This document shows positions 49,765 to 57,670 of a stretch of 64,000 nt of DNA, one piece after another. The notes beneath the pieces were generated by a model. The model did not search any database. It was given only the letters and a program-made list of their open reading frames with translations, and was not told where the DNA came from. The stretch covers positions 1 through 64,000 of the forward strand of contig NZ_JAFCLN010000019.1 of the NCBI RefSeq assembly GCF_018129385.1. Direction: 5' to 3'. Both the position numbers and the translations under genes were made by a program. Origin of the DNA: Bradyrhizobium lablabi (GTDB taxonomy: Bacteria; Pseudomonadota; Alphaproteobacteria; Rhizobiales; Xanthobacteraceae). The stretch's first letter is position 1. Each line of letters starts with the position of its first letter.

Positions 49765-50756
49765 AAGTTCTCCTCGCCCATACGCCGCAGATGCGCCGCG
49801 ATTATTATGGCGAGCGCAGCTTGAACGGGCTGCGTGCGGTGGCCGACGTCACGCTGCACGAAGGGGAGGTTGCGCTCGATGCCGCCGCTTTGATCGAAGC
49901 TGCGCGCGACGTCGAGATCATCGTGGCCGATCGCATGACGCAGGGACCGAACGAGATCTTTGCAAAATTGCCGGCCCTACGCGCTTTCGTGCGCTGTGCG
50001 GTCGATATCCGCAACATCGACGTCGCGGCGGCGTCTGCCGCGGGCGTGCTGGTGACGCAGGCAAGCCCCGGATTTGTCCAGTCGGTCGCCGAACTCGCGC
50101 TCGGCTATATGATCGACCTGTCGCGCGGCGTGTCCCGCGCCACCGCCGACTATCACGCCGGCCGCATGCCCGAAGTCGTGATGGGACGGCAGCTCGCCGG
50201 CAGCCGCGTCGGCATCATCGGCTATGGCAGCATCGGCCGCTATCTCGCCGACCTGGCGAAAGCACTGGGCATGGACGTGCTGGTCGCCGATCCCTTCGTG
50301 ACCATCGACGATGCCGCGATCCGGCATGTGCCGCTCGACGATCTCCTGACGCACTCCGACTACGTCGTCTGTCTCGCCATCGCCAACGAGCAGACGGAAA
50401 ATCTGGTTGGGCAGACGGCGCTGGCGAGGATGCAGCGGCACGCCTCCTTCATCAACCTGTCGCGCGGCAATCTGGTCGATGAAGCCGCACTGGCGGCGGC
50501 TCTGCGCGAAAAACGCATCGCCGGAGCGGCGATGGACGTCGGCCGCGCGCTCGACCAGATGCCGTCACCGGAACTCGCAAGACTTCCCAATGTGATCGCG
50601 ACGCCGCATGTCGGCGGGCTGACGCCGCAGGCGATCGAGCATCAATCCTCCGAAACCGTGCGTCAGGTCGCTGATATCATCAAGGGCGAAGCGCCCGTCG
50701 GCGCCGTCAACGCCGAGCACTGGACGCGGCGTCCGCGGGTAAAGGAAACATCGTGA
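49761..50756 (+). CDS. D-2-hydroxyacid dehydrogenase, NAD(P)-dependent
   Basis: The 331-residue protein is a two-domain dehydrogenase with NAD loop VGIIGYGSIGRYLADLAKAL, substrate Arg in NLSRGNLVDEAALAAALR, a Glu region, and the active-site His of TPHVGGLTPQA. The reductive direction from glyoxylate, hydroxypyruvate or a related 2-oxo acid is typical. GTG 49761 fits the N-terminus MKVLLAHTPQMRRDYYGERS and the coupled leader ORF. The stop overlaps the MFS start by 4 nt (GTGA), so the dehydrogenase and the transporter probably handle the same organic acid. Confidence 0.88.
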   Translation: MKVLLAHTPQMRRDYYGERSLNGLRAVADVTLHEGEVALDAAALIEAARDVEIIVADRMTQGPNEIFAKLPALRAFVRCAVDIRNIDVAAASAAGVLVTQASPGFVQSVAELALGYMIDLSRGVSRATADYHAGRMPEVVMGRQLAGSRVGIIGYGSIGRYLADLAKALGMDVLVADPFVTIDDAAIRHVPLDDLLTHSDYVVCLAIANEQTENLVGQTALARMQRHASFINLSRGNLVDEAALAAALREKRIAGAAMDVGRALDQMPSPELARLPNVIATPHVGGLTPQAIEHQSSETVRQVADIIKGEAPVGAVNAEHWTRRPRVKETS

Positions 50757-52036
50757 AGCGGCTTCCGTTCTTTTATGGCTGGCTGATCGTTATCGTGGTG
50801 TTCGTCACGATGGCGATCGGCGTCAATGCGCGCACGGCGTTCTCGCTGTTCTTTCCGCCGATCATTGCCGAGTTCGGCTGGGATCGCGGCGTCACCGCCG
50901 GCGCGTTCTCGTTCGGCTTCGTGGTGTCCGGCTTCATGAGCCCGCTGATCGGCAGGATCATGGACCGTCACGGCCCGCGCGCGGTGATGGGGCTTGGCGT
51001 GTTGTTGATGGGCAGCGGATTGCTGCTGGCGCCGCTGACCACGCAGCCCTGGCACCTGTACCTGACCATCGGCGTGCTGGTCGGCGCCGGCAGCGTCTGC
51101 CTCGGCTATTCCGGCCAATCGCTGTTTTTGCCGAACTGGTTCATCCGTCGCCGCGGGCTGGCGATCGGCATTGCCTTTGCCGGCGTCGGCATCGGCTCGG
51201 TGACCTTGCTGCCCTGGGTGCAGCACATGATCGAACAGACCAACTGGCGCACCGCCTGCACGACCATGGGCATCATCGTCTTCGTCGTGCTGGCGCCGAT
51301 CAATCTCTTGCTGCACAAGCGCCCCGAGGACATCGGCCTCTTGCCGGACGGCGACGCCGCGCCGACGGCGACGTCGGCCAAACCGGTTTCGAATATCGTC
51401 GATCCCGTGTGGGCGAATACCGAATGGACATTGGGCCTTGCGGTGCGCACCGCGCGGTTCTGGTGGATCTGCATCGGTTATTTCGCCGGCCTGTACATCT
51501 GGTACGCGGTGCAGGTGCACCAGACAAAGTTCCTGCTCGACATCGGCTTCTCTTCCAGCGTCGGCGTCTGGGCACTCGGCGTCGTCAGCCTGCTCGGCAT
51601 TCCCGGCCAGATCTATCTCGGCCATCTCTCCGACCGCATCGGACGGGAGGCGGTGTGGGCCATCAGTTGCGCCGGCTTTGCCATCTGCTTTGCGGCACTG
51701 ATCGCGTTGAAGTTCGTGCCCAGCCTCTGGCTGGTTTACCTGATGGTGGTGACGCAGGGCGTGCTGGGCTACGGCCTCACCTCGGTGATGGGACCGGTGG
51801 TGCTGGAAATCTTCCAGGGCAAGCATTACGGCAGCATCTTTGGCACCATCATGCTGGCGGCATTGGCAGGCGGTGCGGCCGGACCCTGGGCGACCGGCAT
51901 TCTCTACGACATATCAGGAAATTACACCGTCGCCTTTGCCGCCGGCATCGCCATGAGCGTGCTGTCGGCGATCGCGATCTGGCAGGCATCGCCCGGAAAG
52001 GTGCGCGCGGTTGCCGGCAAGATGGCGCAGGGATAA
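50753..52036 (+). CDS. MFS transporter, monocarboxylate/oxalate-formate-like
   Basis: The 427-residue protein starts MKRLPFFYGWLIVIVVFVTM and has twelve membrane segments with MGLGVLLMGSGLLLAPLTTQP and GHLSDRIGREAVWAISCAG (the loop 8-9 MFS motif). FFYGW at the start and RTAFSLFFPPI are typical of OFA/monocarboxylate porters. It is coupled to the 2-hydroxyacid dehydrogenase, suggesting uptake of a hydroxy or oxo acid. GTG is the start codon at 50753. Confidence 0.88.
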   Translation: MKRLPFFYGWLIVIVVFVTMAIGVNARTAFSLFFPPIIAEFGWDRGVTAGAFSFGFVVSGFMSPLIGRIMDRHGPRAVMGLGVLLMGSGLLLAPLTTQPWHLYLTIGVLVGAGSVCLGYSGQSLFLPNWFIRRRGLAIGIAFAGVGIGSVTLLPWVQHMIEQTNWRTACTTMGIIVFVVLAPINLLLHKRPEDIGLLPDGDAAPTATSAKPVSNIVDPVWANTEWTLGLAVRTARFWWICIGYFAGLYIWYAVQVHQTKFLLDIGFSSSVGVWALGVVSLLGIPGQIYLGHLSDRIGREAVWAISCAGFAICFAALIALKFVPSLWLVYLMVVTQGVLGYGLTSVMGPVVLEIFQGKHYGSIFGTIMLAALAGGAAGPWATGILYDISGNYTVAFAAGIAMSVLSAIAIWQASPGKVRAVAGKMAQG

Positions 52037-52489
52037 GGCGAGCGGCATCGCGCAGCAGGCGAGAGAGCCGAGCGGGATCCCGCGATCCCGCAATGCGGTG
52101 ACGAGTGAGCGGGAGCTTCAGCCGAAGGTTGCCACGCCAAGTCGGCACTCCACAAAAAGAACAACAATCCGGTCAACTAATGACGTGCGCGTCGAGGCAC
52201 ATGTCATGGTCCACCGTACCGACATCGCCGGGAGCAGTAAGGGGCAGGCAAGCCCGGCAATGACGGCATGTGCCGCAATGCACCAACCAGCGCTTTTCTC
52301 GAAACATCCTTCGGCCGAACCTCTGTCCGCTTCGCACTCGGGCGGCAGGGAATGCTGTCGTTTCACCACGGCAGTTCCGCCGGTTCATGCAATCCAACTC
52401 GAACTCTTATGAGGCGTTGACCCCAAACATGCCTGCAAGGGTCGCGACGAAAATTCGACCCAATAAACAGACGACAAAGGGAGGATACG
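52037..52489. other. Gap before the PQQ dehydrogenase operon
   Basis: The gap of about 450 bp has no convincing gene. The first 60 bp carry GC-rich self-complementary pieces (GCGGGATCCCGCGATCCCGC). A degraded palindromic repeat may lie at about 52200-52270 (CATGTCATGGTCCACC ... CAAGCCCGGCAATGACGG). The last 60 bp hold AT-rich bases and the ribosome site AAGGGAGGA, so the operon promoter should be in the final 200 bp. Confidence 0.5.
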
Positions 52490-54229
52490 ATGACTTGCCA
52501 TGAACGATATCTCGCCGGCTGCGCCGCGCTGGCCGTTGCCGCCCTGTTCGCGGCTTCGCCGACGCACGCTCAAGCGCCAACGCAGCCGCAAGACGCAGCC
52601 CTGAATGCCGAGGCGGCCCAGAACGACTGGCCGACCTATCACGGCACCTACAAATCCTACCACTACAGCGGCCTCGACCAGATCAACACCGGCAACGTCA
52701 AGAATCTCGAAGTCGCGTGGCTGCATTTTCCGGAGCGCGCCACCCGCGGCTTACAGTCGACGCCGCTGGCGCTTGACGGCGTGCTGTACTATTCGGGCTC
52801 CTACAGCCGCGTCTATGCGCTGGACGGAGCCACCGGCAAGACGATCTGGGCCTATGCGCCGGAGCTCGACGAGGAGCTCGTCGCCAAGCAGACGCACTCG
52901 CCCTACAACCGCGGCATCGCAATCGGACACGGCAATCTCTACGTCGGCACGGTCGACGGGCGCCTGATTGCGCTCGATCTGAAGACCGGCAAGCCGGTAT
53001 GGGACACCAAGCTGCTCGATTCCAAGAGGATGACCGTCGGCTTCACCGGCGCGCCGCTGGTGGTCAAGGACAAGGTGATCATCGGCGCCCAGGGCGGCGA
53101 ATGGCCCCATCGCGGACCGATCTTCGGCGTGGACGGCAAGACCGGACAGAAGAAATGGGAATTCTTCACGGTCGCCGGTACCGAAGAGGCCATGAAGACC
53201 TGGGGCGGCGATTCCTGGCGGACCGGCGGCGGCGGCGGCTGGATGCCCGGAACCTATGACCCGGAAACCAATACGGTGTGGTGGGGGACCGCCAACCCCG
53301 CGCCGCTGTACGACTGGGCGGGCGCGGACTGGAAGAAGAGCGGACCGCGGCCGGGCGAGAATCTCTACACGACATCGGTCATTGCGCTCGATCCCGATAC
53401 CGGCAAGCTCAAATTCCACCATCAGGAGCTGCCGCATGACGCCTGGGACTTCGACTCGTCCGTGGGCGAATTCGTCATGCTCGACCGCGGCGGCAAGAAG
53501 CTCGTCGTGCACGCCAACAAGAGCGGATACGTCTTCGTCTATGATCGTTCCAACGCCAAGATCGAGAACGTCTGGCCGCTGGTGAAGAACATCAACTTCG
53601 TCAAGAGCATCGATCCGAAGACCGGCGAACTGATCGGTCGCCGCGATCTCTCGGAAGGCAAGGTGGACCCGCCACTGTGCCCGGCGATTGCCGGCGGCAT
53701 TAGCTGGAACTCCGGTGCCTACAATCCCAAGAACGGGCTGTTCTACCGGATCGGGCAGGAATGGTGCATGGAATTGACCGTCGAGAAGACGACGCCAATC
53801 CTGGAGCCGATGGCCCAGCTCAACATCGGCGCCACGTTCAAATTCGTGCCGCCGCCGGATGGACCGGCCCGCGGTCATCTGAGCGCCCGCGACCCCGTCA
53901 CCGGCGCCAAGAAGTGGGAGGTCACCTACAAGCAGCCGCCGCTCGCCAGCGTGCTCGCCACCGCGGGCAATCTGGTGTTCGTGCCGGATTCCGAAGGCGT
54001 CGTGCACGCCTATAATGCCGACACCGGCGAAGAGCTCTGGTCGCGCAATAACGGCATGGGGCACAATGCCGGCATCATCAGCTACATGGCCGGCGGCAAG
54101 CAGTACATCGCCGTGCCGGCCGGCTGGGGCAGCCTGGTGGCCGACGAATTTGTCGCGCTCTACGGCGAGCCCTTCAAGAGCATGCCGAAGAACACCGGTG
54201 CGCTGGTCGTCTTCGCGCTCAGACAATGA
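52490..54229 (+). CDS. PQQ-dependent alcohol dehydrogenase, XoxF-like
   Basis: The 579-residue periplasmic quinoprotein has a signal peptide (ALFAASPTHAQA) and an eight-bladed propeller with repeated W-docking motifs (VYALDGATGKTIWAYAPELD, LKTGKPVWDTKLLD). The catalytic segment is PHDAWDFDSSVGE with Asp320 and, two residues on, Asp322, the extra Asp typical of lanthanide-dependent XoxF/PedH-type enzymes. The vicinal Cys-Cys near residue 140 of methanol dehydrogenases is absent (THSPYNRGIA there), while the later Cys pair (LCPAIAGG, EWCMEL) is kept. Cytochrome c and a binding protein follow, as in xoxFGJ. The alcohol or aldehyde substrate is unknown. Confidence 0.9.
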   Translation: MTCHERYLAGCAALAVAALFAASPTHAQAPTQPQDAALNAEAAQNDWPTYHGTYKSYHYSGLDQINTGNVKNLEVAWLHFPERATRGLQSTPLALDGVLYYSGSYSRVYALDGATGKTIWAYAPELDEELVAKQTHSPYNRGIAIGHGNLYVGTVDGRLIALDLKTGKPVWDTKLLDSKRMTVGFTGAPLVVKDKVIIGAQGGEWPHRGPIFGVDGKTGQKKWEFFTVAGTEEAMKTWGGDSWRTGGGGGWMPGTYDPETNTVWWGTANPAPLYDWAGADWKKSGPRPGENLYTTSVIALDPDTGKLKFHHQELPHDAWDFDSSVGEFVMLDRGGKKLVVHANKSGYVFVYDRSNAKIENVWPLVKNINFVKSIDPKTGELIGRRDLSEGKVDPPLCPAIAGGISWNSGAYNPKNGLFYRIGQEWCMELTVEKTTPILEPMAQLNIGATFKFVPPPDGPARGHLSARDPVTGAKKWEVTYKQPPLASVLATAGNLVFVPDSEGVVHAYNADTGEELWSRNNGMGHNAGIISYMAGGKQYIAVPAGWGSLVADEFVALYGEPFKSMPKNTGALVVFALRQ

Positions 54230-54293
54230 TGATGGCACTGGCGGCAGGGGTCGATCTTTCCCTGCCGCCCTGCCGCTGGATACGGATGCCGGA

Positions 54294-54653
54294 ATGCGAA
54301 TAACGTCTGTAATCGTCGCTGCCCTGGCCATCGCCTGGTCAGGGCTGCCGACCGCCGCCTTTGCCCAACAGTCCAGTTCAGCCGGCTCCGGCAATCCGCT
54401 GCCGCAAGCCGAAGCCTCGCCCAACGACATCGAGGGCGGGAAAATGTTCGCGACCACCTGCGGCTATTGTCACCAGGATGGCGGCCGCCACGCCGGCCGG
54501 GGGCCAAAACTGTCGAAGTCCGAGCGCAGCGACGAATACATCGTCGAGCGCATCAAGAAGGGCAAGACCGGCGCCATGCCCGCCTATGGCTCGGTGTTCA
54601 GTGACGGCCAGATCATCGCGATCCTGGCTTACATTCGAGGCCTCGATGACTAG
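54294..54653 (+). CDS. Periplasmic c-type cytochrome of the PQQ dehydrogenase operon
   Basis: The 119-residue protein has a signal peptide (VAALAIAWSGLPTAAFAQ), one heme site CGYCH (Cys56, Cys59, His60) and a probable axial Met95 in MPAYGSVF. It is small for the 20-kDa XoxG group, but position and single heme suit an electron acceptor for the PQQ enzyme 64 bp upstream. Its stop region overlaps the next gene by 8 nt. ATG 54294 has a weak GGA ribosome site. Confidence 0.9.
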   Translation: MRITSVIVAALAIAWSGLPTAAFAQQSSSAGSGNPLPQAEASPNDIEGGKMFATTCGYCHQDGGRHAGRGPKLSKSERSDEYIVERIKKGKTGAMPAYGSVFSDGQIIAILAYIRGLDD

Positions 54654-55452
54654 CGCGTTCGCCGCGGCCCGGAAGCCGGGATATCGCTCCGCCCGGTACG
54701 CGGCACCTCTCGCGCTGCTGATGCTCTGGAGCGCGGCGGCGGATGCCCGCTCGCTGGAAACCGTCATCGAACGCGGCGCGCTGACGCTCTGCGCCAGCCC
54801 CAACGCGCTGCCGTTTGCGAGCAAGTCGGGACCGGTGCCGGGATTTCAGATCGAGCTCGGCGAGCAAATCGCCCGGCAACTCGGCGTCAAGCTGACGCGC
54901 GAGTGGGTGGTCAGCGCGATCCAGCACCGCCGCGCCGACTGCGACCTCGTGCTCGACGTCATCGCGCGCAAGGATGTGCCGTCCGCGGGCGCCATGCGAA
55001 CGTCGCGCCCGTATCATCGCAGCGGTGTCGTGCTCGCTGTGCGCGGCGATTCGCCGGCCTCGTCGCTGGCCAATCTCGGTTCCGATCAGCGGGTCGGCGT
55101 GCCGGTCGGCTCGCTGGTGTCCATGACGCTCGCCAAGGGCGGCATCGTCACGTCTCCGTTCGTGTTCGAGGACGATATTGTCGCCGCACTGGCCAATCGC
55201 GAGATCGAGGCCGCCGCGGTCACGCCGATGACGGTCGGCTGGTTCAACCTCCAGCATTCAGACAAGCCGCTGCGCCTGATTCCGGCGTTCGACAACGACC
55301 AGGATTTGAACTGGAATATTGCGGCCGGGCTGTTTCGCCCCGACGACAAATTGCGCCAGCGCGTCGATGCGGCGATCGAGGCGCTGCTGGCCGACGGCAC
55401 GATCGCGAAGATCTATGCGCGCTACGGCATCGAGCTGCGGCCTCCGCAATGA
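54646..55452 (+). CDS. Periplasmic binding protein, XoxJ/MxaJ-like
   Basis: The 268-residue protein starts MTSAFAAARKPGYRSARYAA with a signal segment (LALLMLWSAAADARS). It has the two-lobed solute-binding fold: LTLCASPNALPFASKSGPVP, PGFQIELGEQIARQLGVKL, and later RVGVPVGSLVSMTL and VGWFNLQH. This matches the MxaJ/XoxJ proteins encoded after methanol dehydrogenase and its cytochrome, thought to assist maturation of the quinoprotein. It overlaps the cytochrome gene by 8 nt. Its end is followed by a palindrome shared with the convergent serine hydrolase gene. Confidence 0.87.
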   Translation: MTSAFAAARKPGYRSARYAAPLALLMLWSAAADARSLETVIERGALTLCASPNALPFASKSGPVPGFQIELGEQIARQLGVKLTREWVVSAIQHRRADCDLVLDVIARKDVPSAGAMRTSRPYHRSGVVLAVRGDSPASSLANLGSDQRVGVPVGSLVSMTLAKGGIVTSPFVFEDDIVAALANREIEAAAVTPMTVGWFNLQHSDKPLRLIPAFDNDQDLNWNIAAGLFRPDDKLRQRVDAAIEALLADGTIAKIYARYGIELRPPQ

Positions 55453-55454
55453 GG

Positions 55455-55479
55455 TCCGGCCGGTTGCGCACCGGCCGGA
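55455..55479. terminator. Hairpin between convergent genes (possible bidirectional terminator)
   Basis: TCCGGCCGGT (55455-55464) pairs perfectly with ACCGGCCGGA (55470-55479) around TGCGC. It lies between the XoxJ-like gene and the end of the serine hydrolase gene. No T-tract follows on the plus strand, so termination strength is uncertain. Confidence 0.55.
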
Positions 55480-55492
55480 TGATTAAGAGATG

Positions 55493-56743
55493 CTACCGCT
55501 CGGCGATGAGCTGGTAGGTGCCGCGCTCGAAGATGTCGTAGACGGCCAGGGCCTTGGCATCGGCAAACGGCAGGTACTGCATCATGATCACGCCCGCGAT
55601 GCCGCGCGTGGGATCGATCCAGAAAAACGTGTTGTTGATGCCGCCCCAGCTCAGGCTGCCGGGCGAGCGCTTGCCCGGCAGCTGGTCGGCCGTGATGAGG
55701 AAGCCGAGCCCCCATTTGTCGCGGCCGTCGGCGATGAAGGTGAAGTCGGCGCTGCGCGGCAGCGCGGATTTCAGCGCGGGGACGGAGACCGCGCCGATGT
55801 GGTTCTGGCCCATCAGCGCCACCGTCTCGGCCTTCAGCACGCGCGCACCGTCAAGCTCGCCGCCATTGAGCAGCATGCGCATGAAGCGCCCATAGTCGCT
55901 GGCCGTGGAAGCGAGGCCGCCGCCGCCGATCGGGGACGCGATGGTGAGCCCGAGCTGCGGATTTTGCAGTTCGATGGCGCCGTCCATCTTTGCGCCCGCG
56001 CGCTGCTGCTGCGCCACCAGCCGCGCGGCTTTGGCTTCCGGCACGTTGTAGGAGGTATCGTCCATCTTCAGCGGCGCGAAGATGTGCTGGCGGAAATACT
56101 CCTCCAGCTTCTGCCCCGACACTGCCTCGACCAGCTTGCCGCAAACATCGGTAGAAGTGCTGTAGTGCCAGCGCTCGCCGGGATCGAACAGCAGCGGCCC
56201 GCCGAACGGATAGGTCTCGCCCGCCTTCGGCTTGAAATCGCGCCAGGTCTCGCTGGTGAAGGGATAGGCGAGGCCAGACGTATGCGTGAGGAAATGCCGC
56301 ACCGTCGGCGGCTTCGATGCCGGACGCAGCTGATACTCTCCGGTCTTCGCATCGAACGATACGAACACCTTCAGTCCGGCCAGCTCGGGCAGATATTTCT
56401 CGGCGGGGTCATCGAGACCGATGCGACCCTGTTCGACCAGTTGCATCAACGCCACCGACGTGACCGGCTTGGTCATCGAGGCAATACGAAACAGCGAGTC
56501 GGCAGCGACGGGACGCCCGGTTGCGACATCGGCCACGCCGAAGGCGCTCTGATAGAGCACGCGGTCGCGATCGGTGACCAGCGTAACGACGCCCGGCACG
56601 TCCTTGCGTTCGACCGCTGCCTTCAGGTTCGCGTCGAGCGCCGTGCCGGCAGGTGAAGTTTGCGCGCTCGCCGTGTCGATCAATGCAGCAATCATTATAC
56701 CTGCCGTGAAGACTGTTTTGTTGAGGAATGTCTTTCGATACAT
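55493..56743 (-). CDS. Beta-lactamase-fold serine hydrolase (class C/PBP4*-like)
   Basis: The 416-residue secreted protein has a signal (AGIMIAALIDTASAQTS) and the serine beta-lactamase/esterase motifs: SxxK in FRIASMTKPVTSVALM, Tyr-Ser in WHYSTSTDVCGKLVE, and WGG in SLSWGGINNTFFW. Members are esterases, D-aminopeptidases or carboxypeptidases rather than true lactamases. A THTSGLAYPFTSE segment is typical of the EstB group. The neighbouring TetR gene on the same strand, 225 bp upstream, may control it. Confidence 0.9.
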   Translation of the reverse strand: MYRKTFLNKTVFTAGIMIAALIDTASAQTSPAGTALDANLKAAVERKDVPGVVTLVTDRDRVLYQSAFGVADVATGRPVAADSLFRIASMTKPVTSVALMQLVEQGRIGLDDPAEKYLPELAGLKVFVSFDAKTGEYQLRPASKPPTVRHFLTHTSGLAYPFTSETWRDFKPKAGETYPFGGPLLFDPGERWHYSTSTDVCGKLVEAVSGQKLEEYFRQHIFAPLKMDDTSYNVPEAKAARLVAQQQRAGAKMDGAIELQNPQLGLTIASPIGGGGLASTASDYGRFMRMLLNGGELDGARVLKAETVALMGQNHIGAVSVPALKSALPRSADFTFIADGRDKWGLGFLITADQLPGKRSPGSLSWGGINNTFFWIDPTRGIAGVIMMQYLPFADAKALAVYDIFERGTYQLIAER

Positions 56744-56968
56744 CGAAGCCTCCCTGTCGTATACGGCCCGGGTGTTGCCCCGAGGCTGATTTTTTATTCG
56801 ACTCCGGCTCGATGACGACAAGAAACGGCGTTGCCACATCGGCCTGTCGCGCCGTGACACTAGCACCCGCAATTTGTTGAGTCCCGGATTCCAGTGCGAT
56901 CGTGCGTTGCCCACGCCAGCCGCGGGTCTCGGCGGGTGAAACAAAAGTGGGAGATTGAATCCGGCGCC

Positions 56969-57580
56969 TTACTTCAGGTCGAACGCATCGCCGATCGCAT
57001 CCTGTAGATCGTTGAACGCGCGCAGGAAGCTGTCGGATGGCGTGGTCTCGGGATCGATCAGCCGATGCAGGCGGAAGCCGTCCTCCAGTGCCAGCAGGAT
57101 GGCTGCCACCCATTCCGGCCGTTTGAAGTTCTTGCCGCTGTGCTTCGAGATGATGGTGACGATCTCCGTCAGCATCTGCCGGCGCGCGCGCAGGCGCTTG
57201 GCCAGTTCCGGCCGCCGCTTTTCGGCACGCGCCACGAACAGGATCATTTCCATGTGCAGCAGGGGAGAGCGGCCGAGCGGATCTCCCCCACGCTCCATGT
57301 TGCGGTACGCATCCATGAAATCCTGGAGATCCTGGTGCTTCGCAAGAAGGTCGAGGTTGCGCCTGACCAACTGCTCGACATGATCTTCCAGCATGGCGAT
57401 GATCAGTTCGTCCTTGCTGGCGAAGTTCGAATAGAACGCCCCGCGCGTGAAACCAGCCGCCGCCGCGATCGCCTCGATGCTGGCCGCGTTGATGCCCTGT
57501 TCCTCGAATACGGCTGCCGCCGCCTCGAACAGCTTGTCGCGGGTGTCGTCGCGGGTCGGTCGGGTTCTGACTCTTGACAT
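56969..57580 (-). CDS. TetR-family transcriptional repressor
   Basis: The 203-residue protein has the TetR DNA-binding domain: RDKLFEAAAAVFEEQGINAA, IEAIAAAAGFTRGAFYSNFAS (helix-turn-helix) and KDELIIAMLEDHVEQLV. A C-terminal ligand/dimer domain of about 140 residues has no identified ligand. It diverges from a cytochrome P450 gene. A perfect palindrome at 57602-57631 lies between the two starts, so autoregulation and repression of the P450 are likely. Confidence 0.92.
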   Translation of the reverse strand: MSRVRTRPTRDDTRDKLFEAAAAVFEEQGINAASIEAIAAAAGFTRGAFYSNFASKDELIIAMLEDHVEQLVRRNLDLLAKHQDLQDFMDAYRNMERGGDPLGRSPLLHMEMILFVARAEKRRPELAKRLRARRQMLTEIVTIISKHSGKNFKRPEWVAAILLALEDGFRLHRLIDPETTPSDSFLRAFNDLQDAIGDAFDLK

Positions 57581-57601
57581 CGGCGCAGTTTAGGGCAGAA
57601 T

Positions 57602-57631
57602 GCAACTCGATACAACAATGTATCGAGTTGC
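57602..57631. promoter_or_regulatory. Palindromic operator between TetR and P450 genes
   Basis: GCAACTCGATACA (57602-57614) and TGTATCGAGTTGC (57619-57631) are exact complements around a 4-nt spacer ACAA. Length and symmetry suit a TetR-dimer site. It is 22 bp from the TetR start and 40 bp from the P450 start, so it could control both promoters. Confidence 0.8.
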
Positions 57632-57670
57632 GCATAACAATTCCGGGGCGGGCAAGCAGACGAGGGACCC

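Noticed and set aside
52037..52489. Possible hidden gene or pseudogene before the PQQ dehydrogenase
   Set aside because: Short frames there have no motif and overlap a possible degraded palindromic repeat; treated as promoter region.
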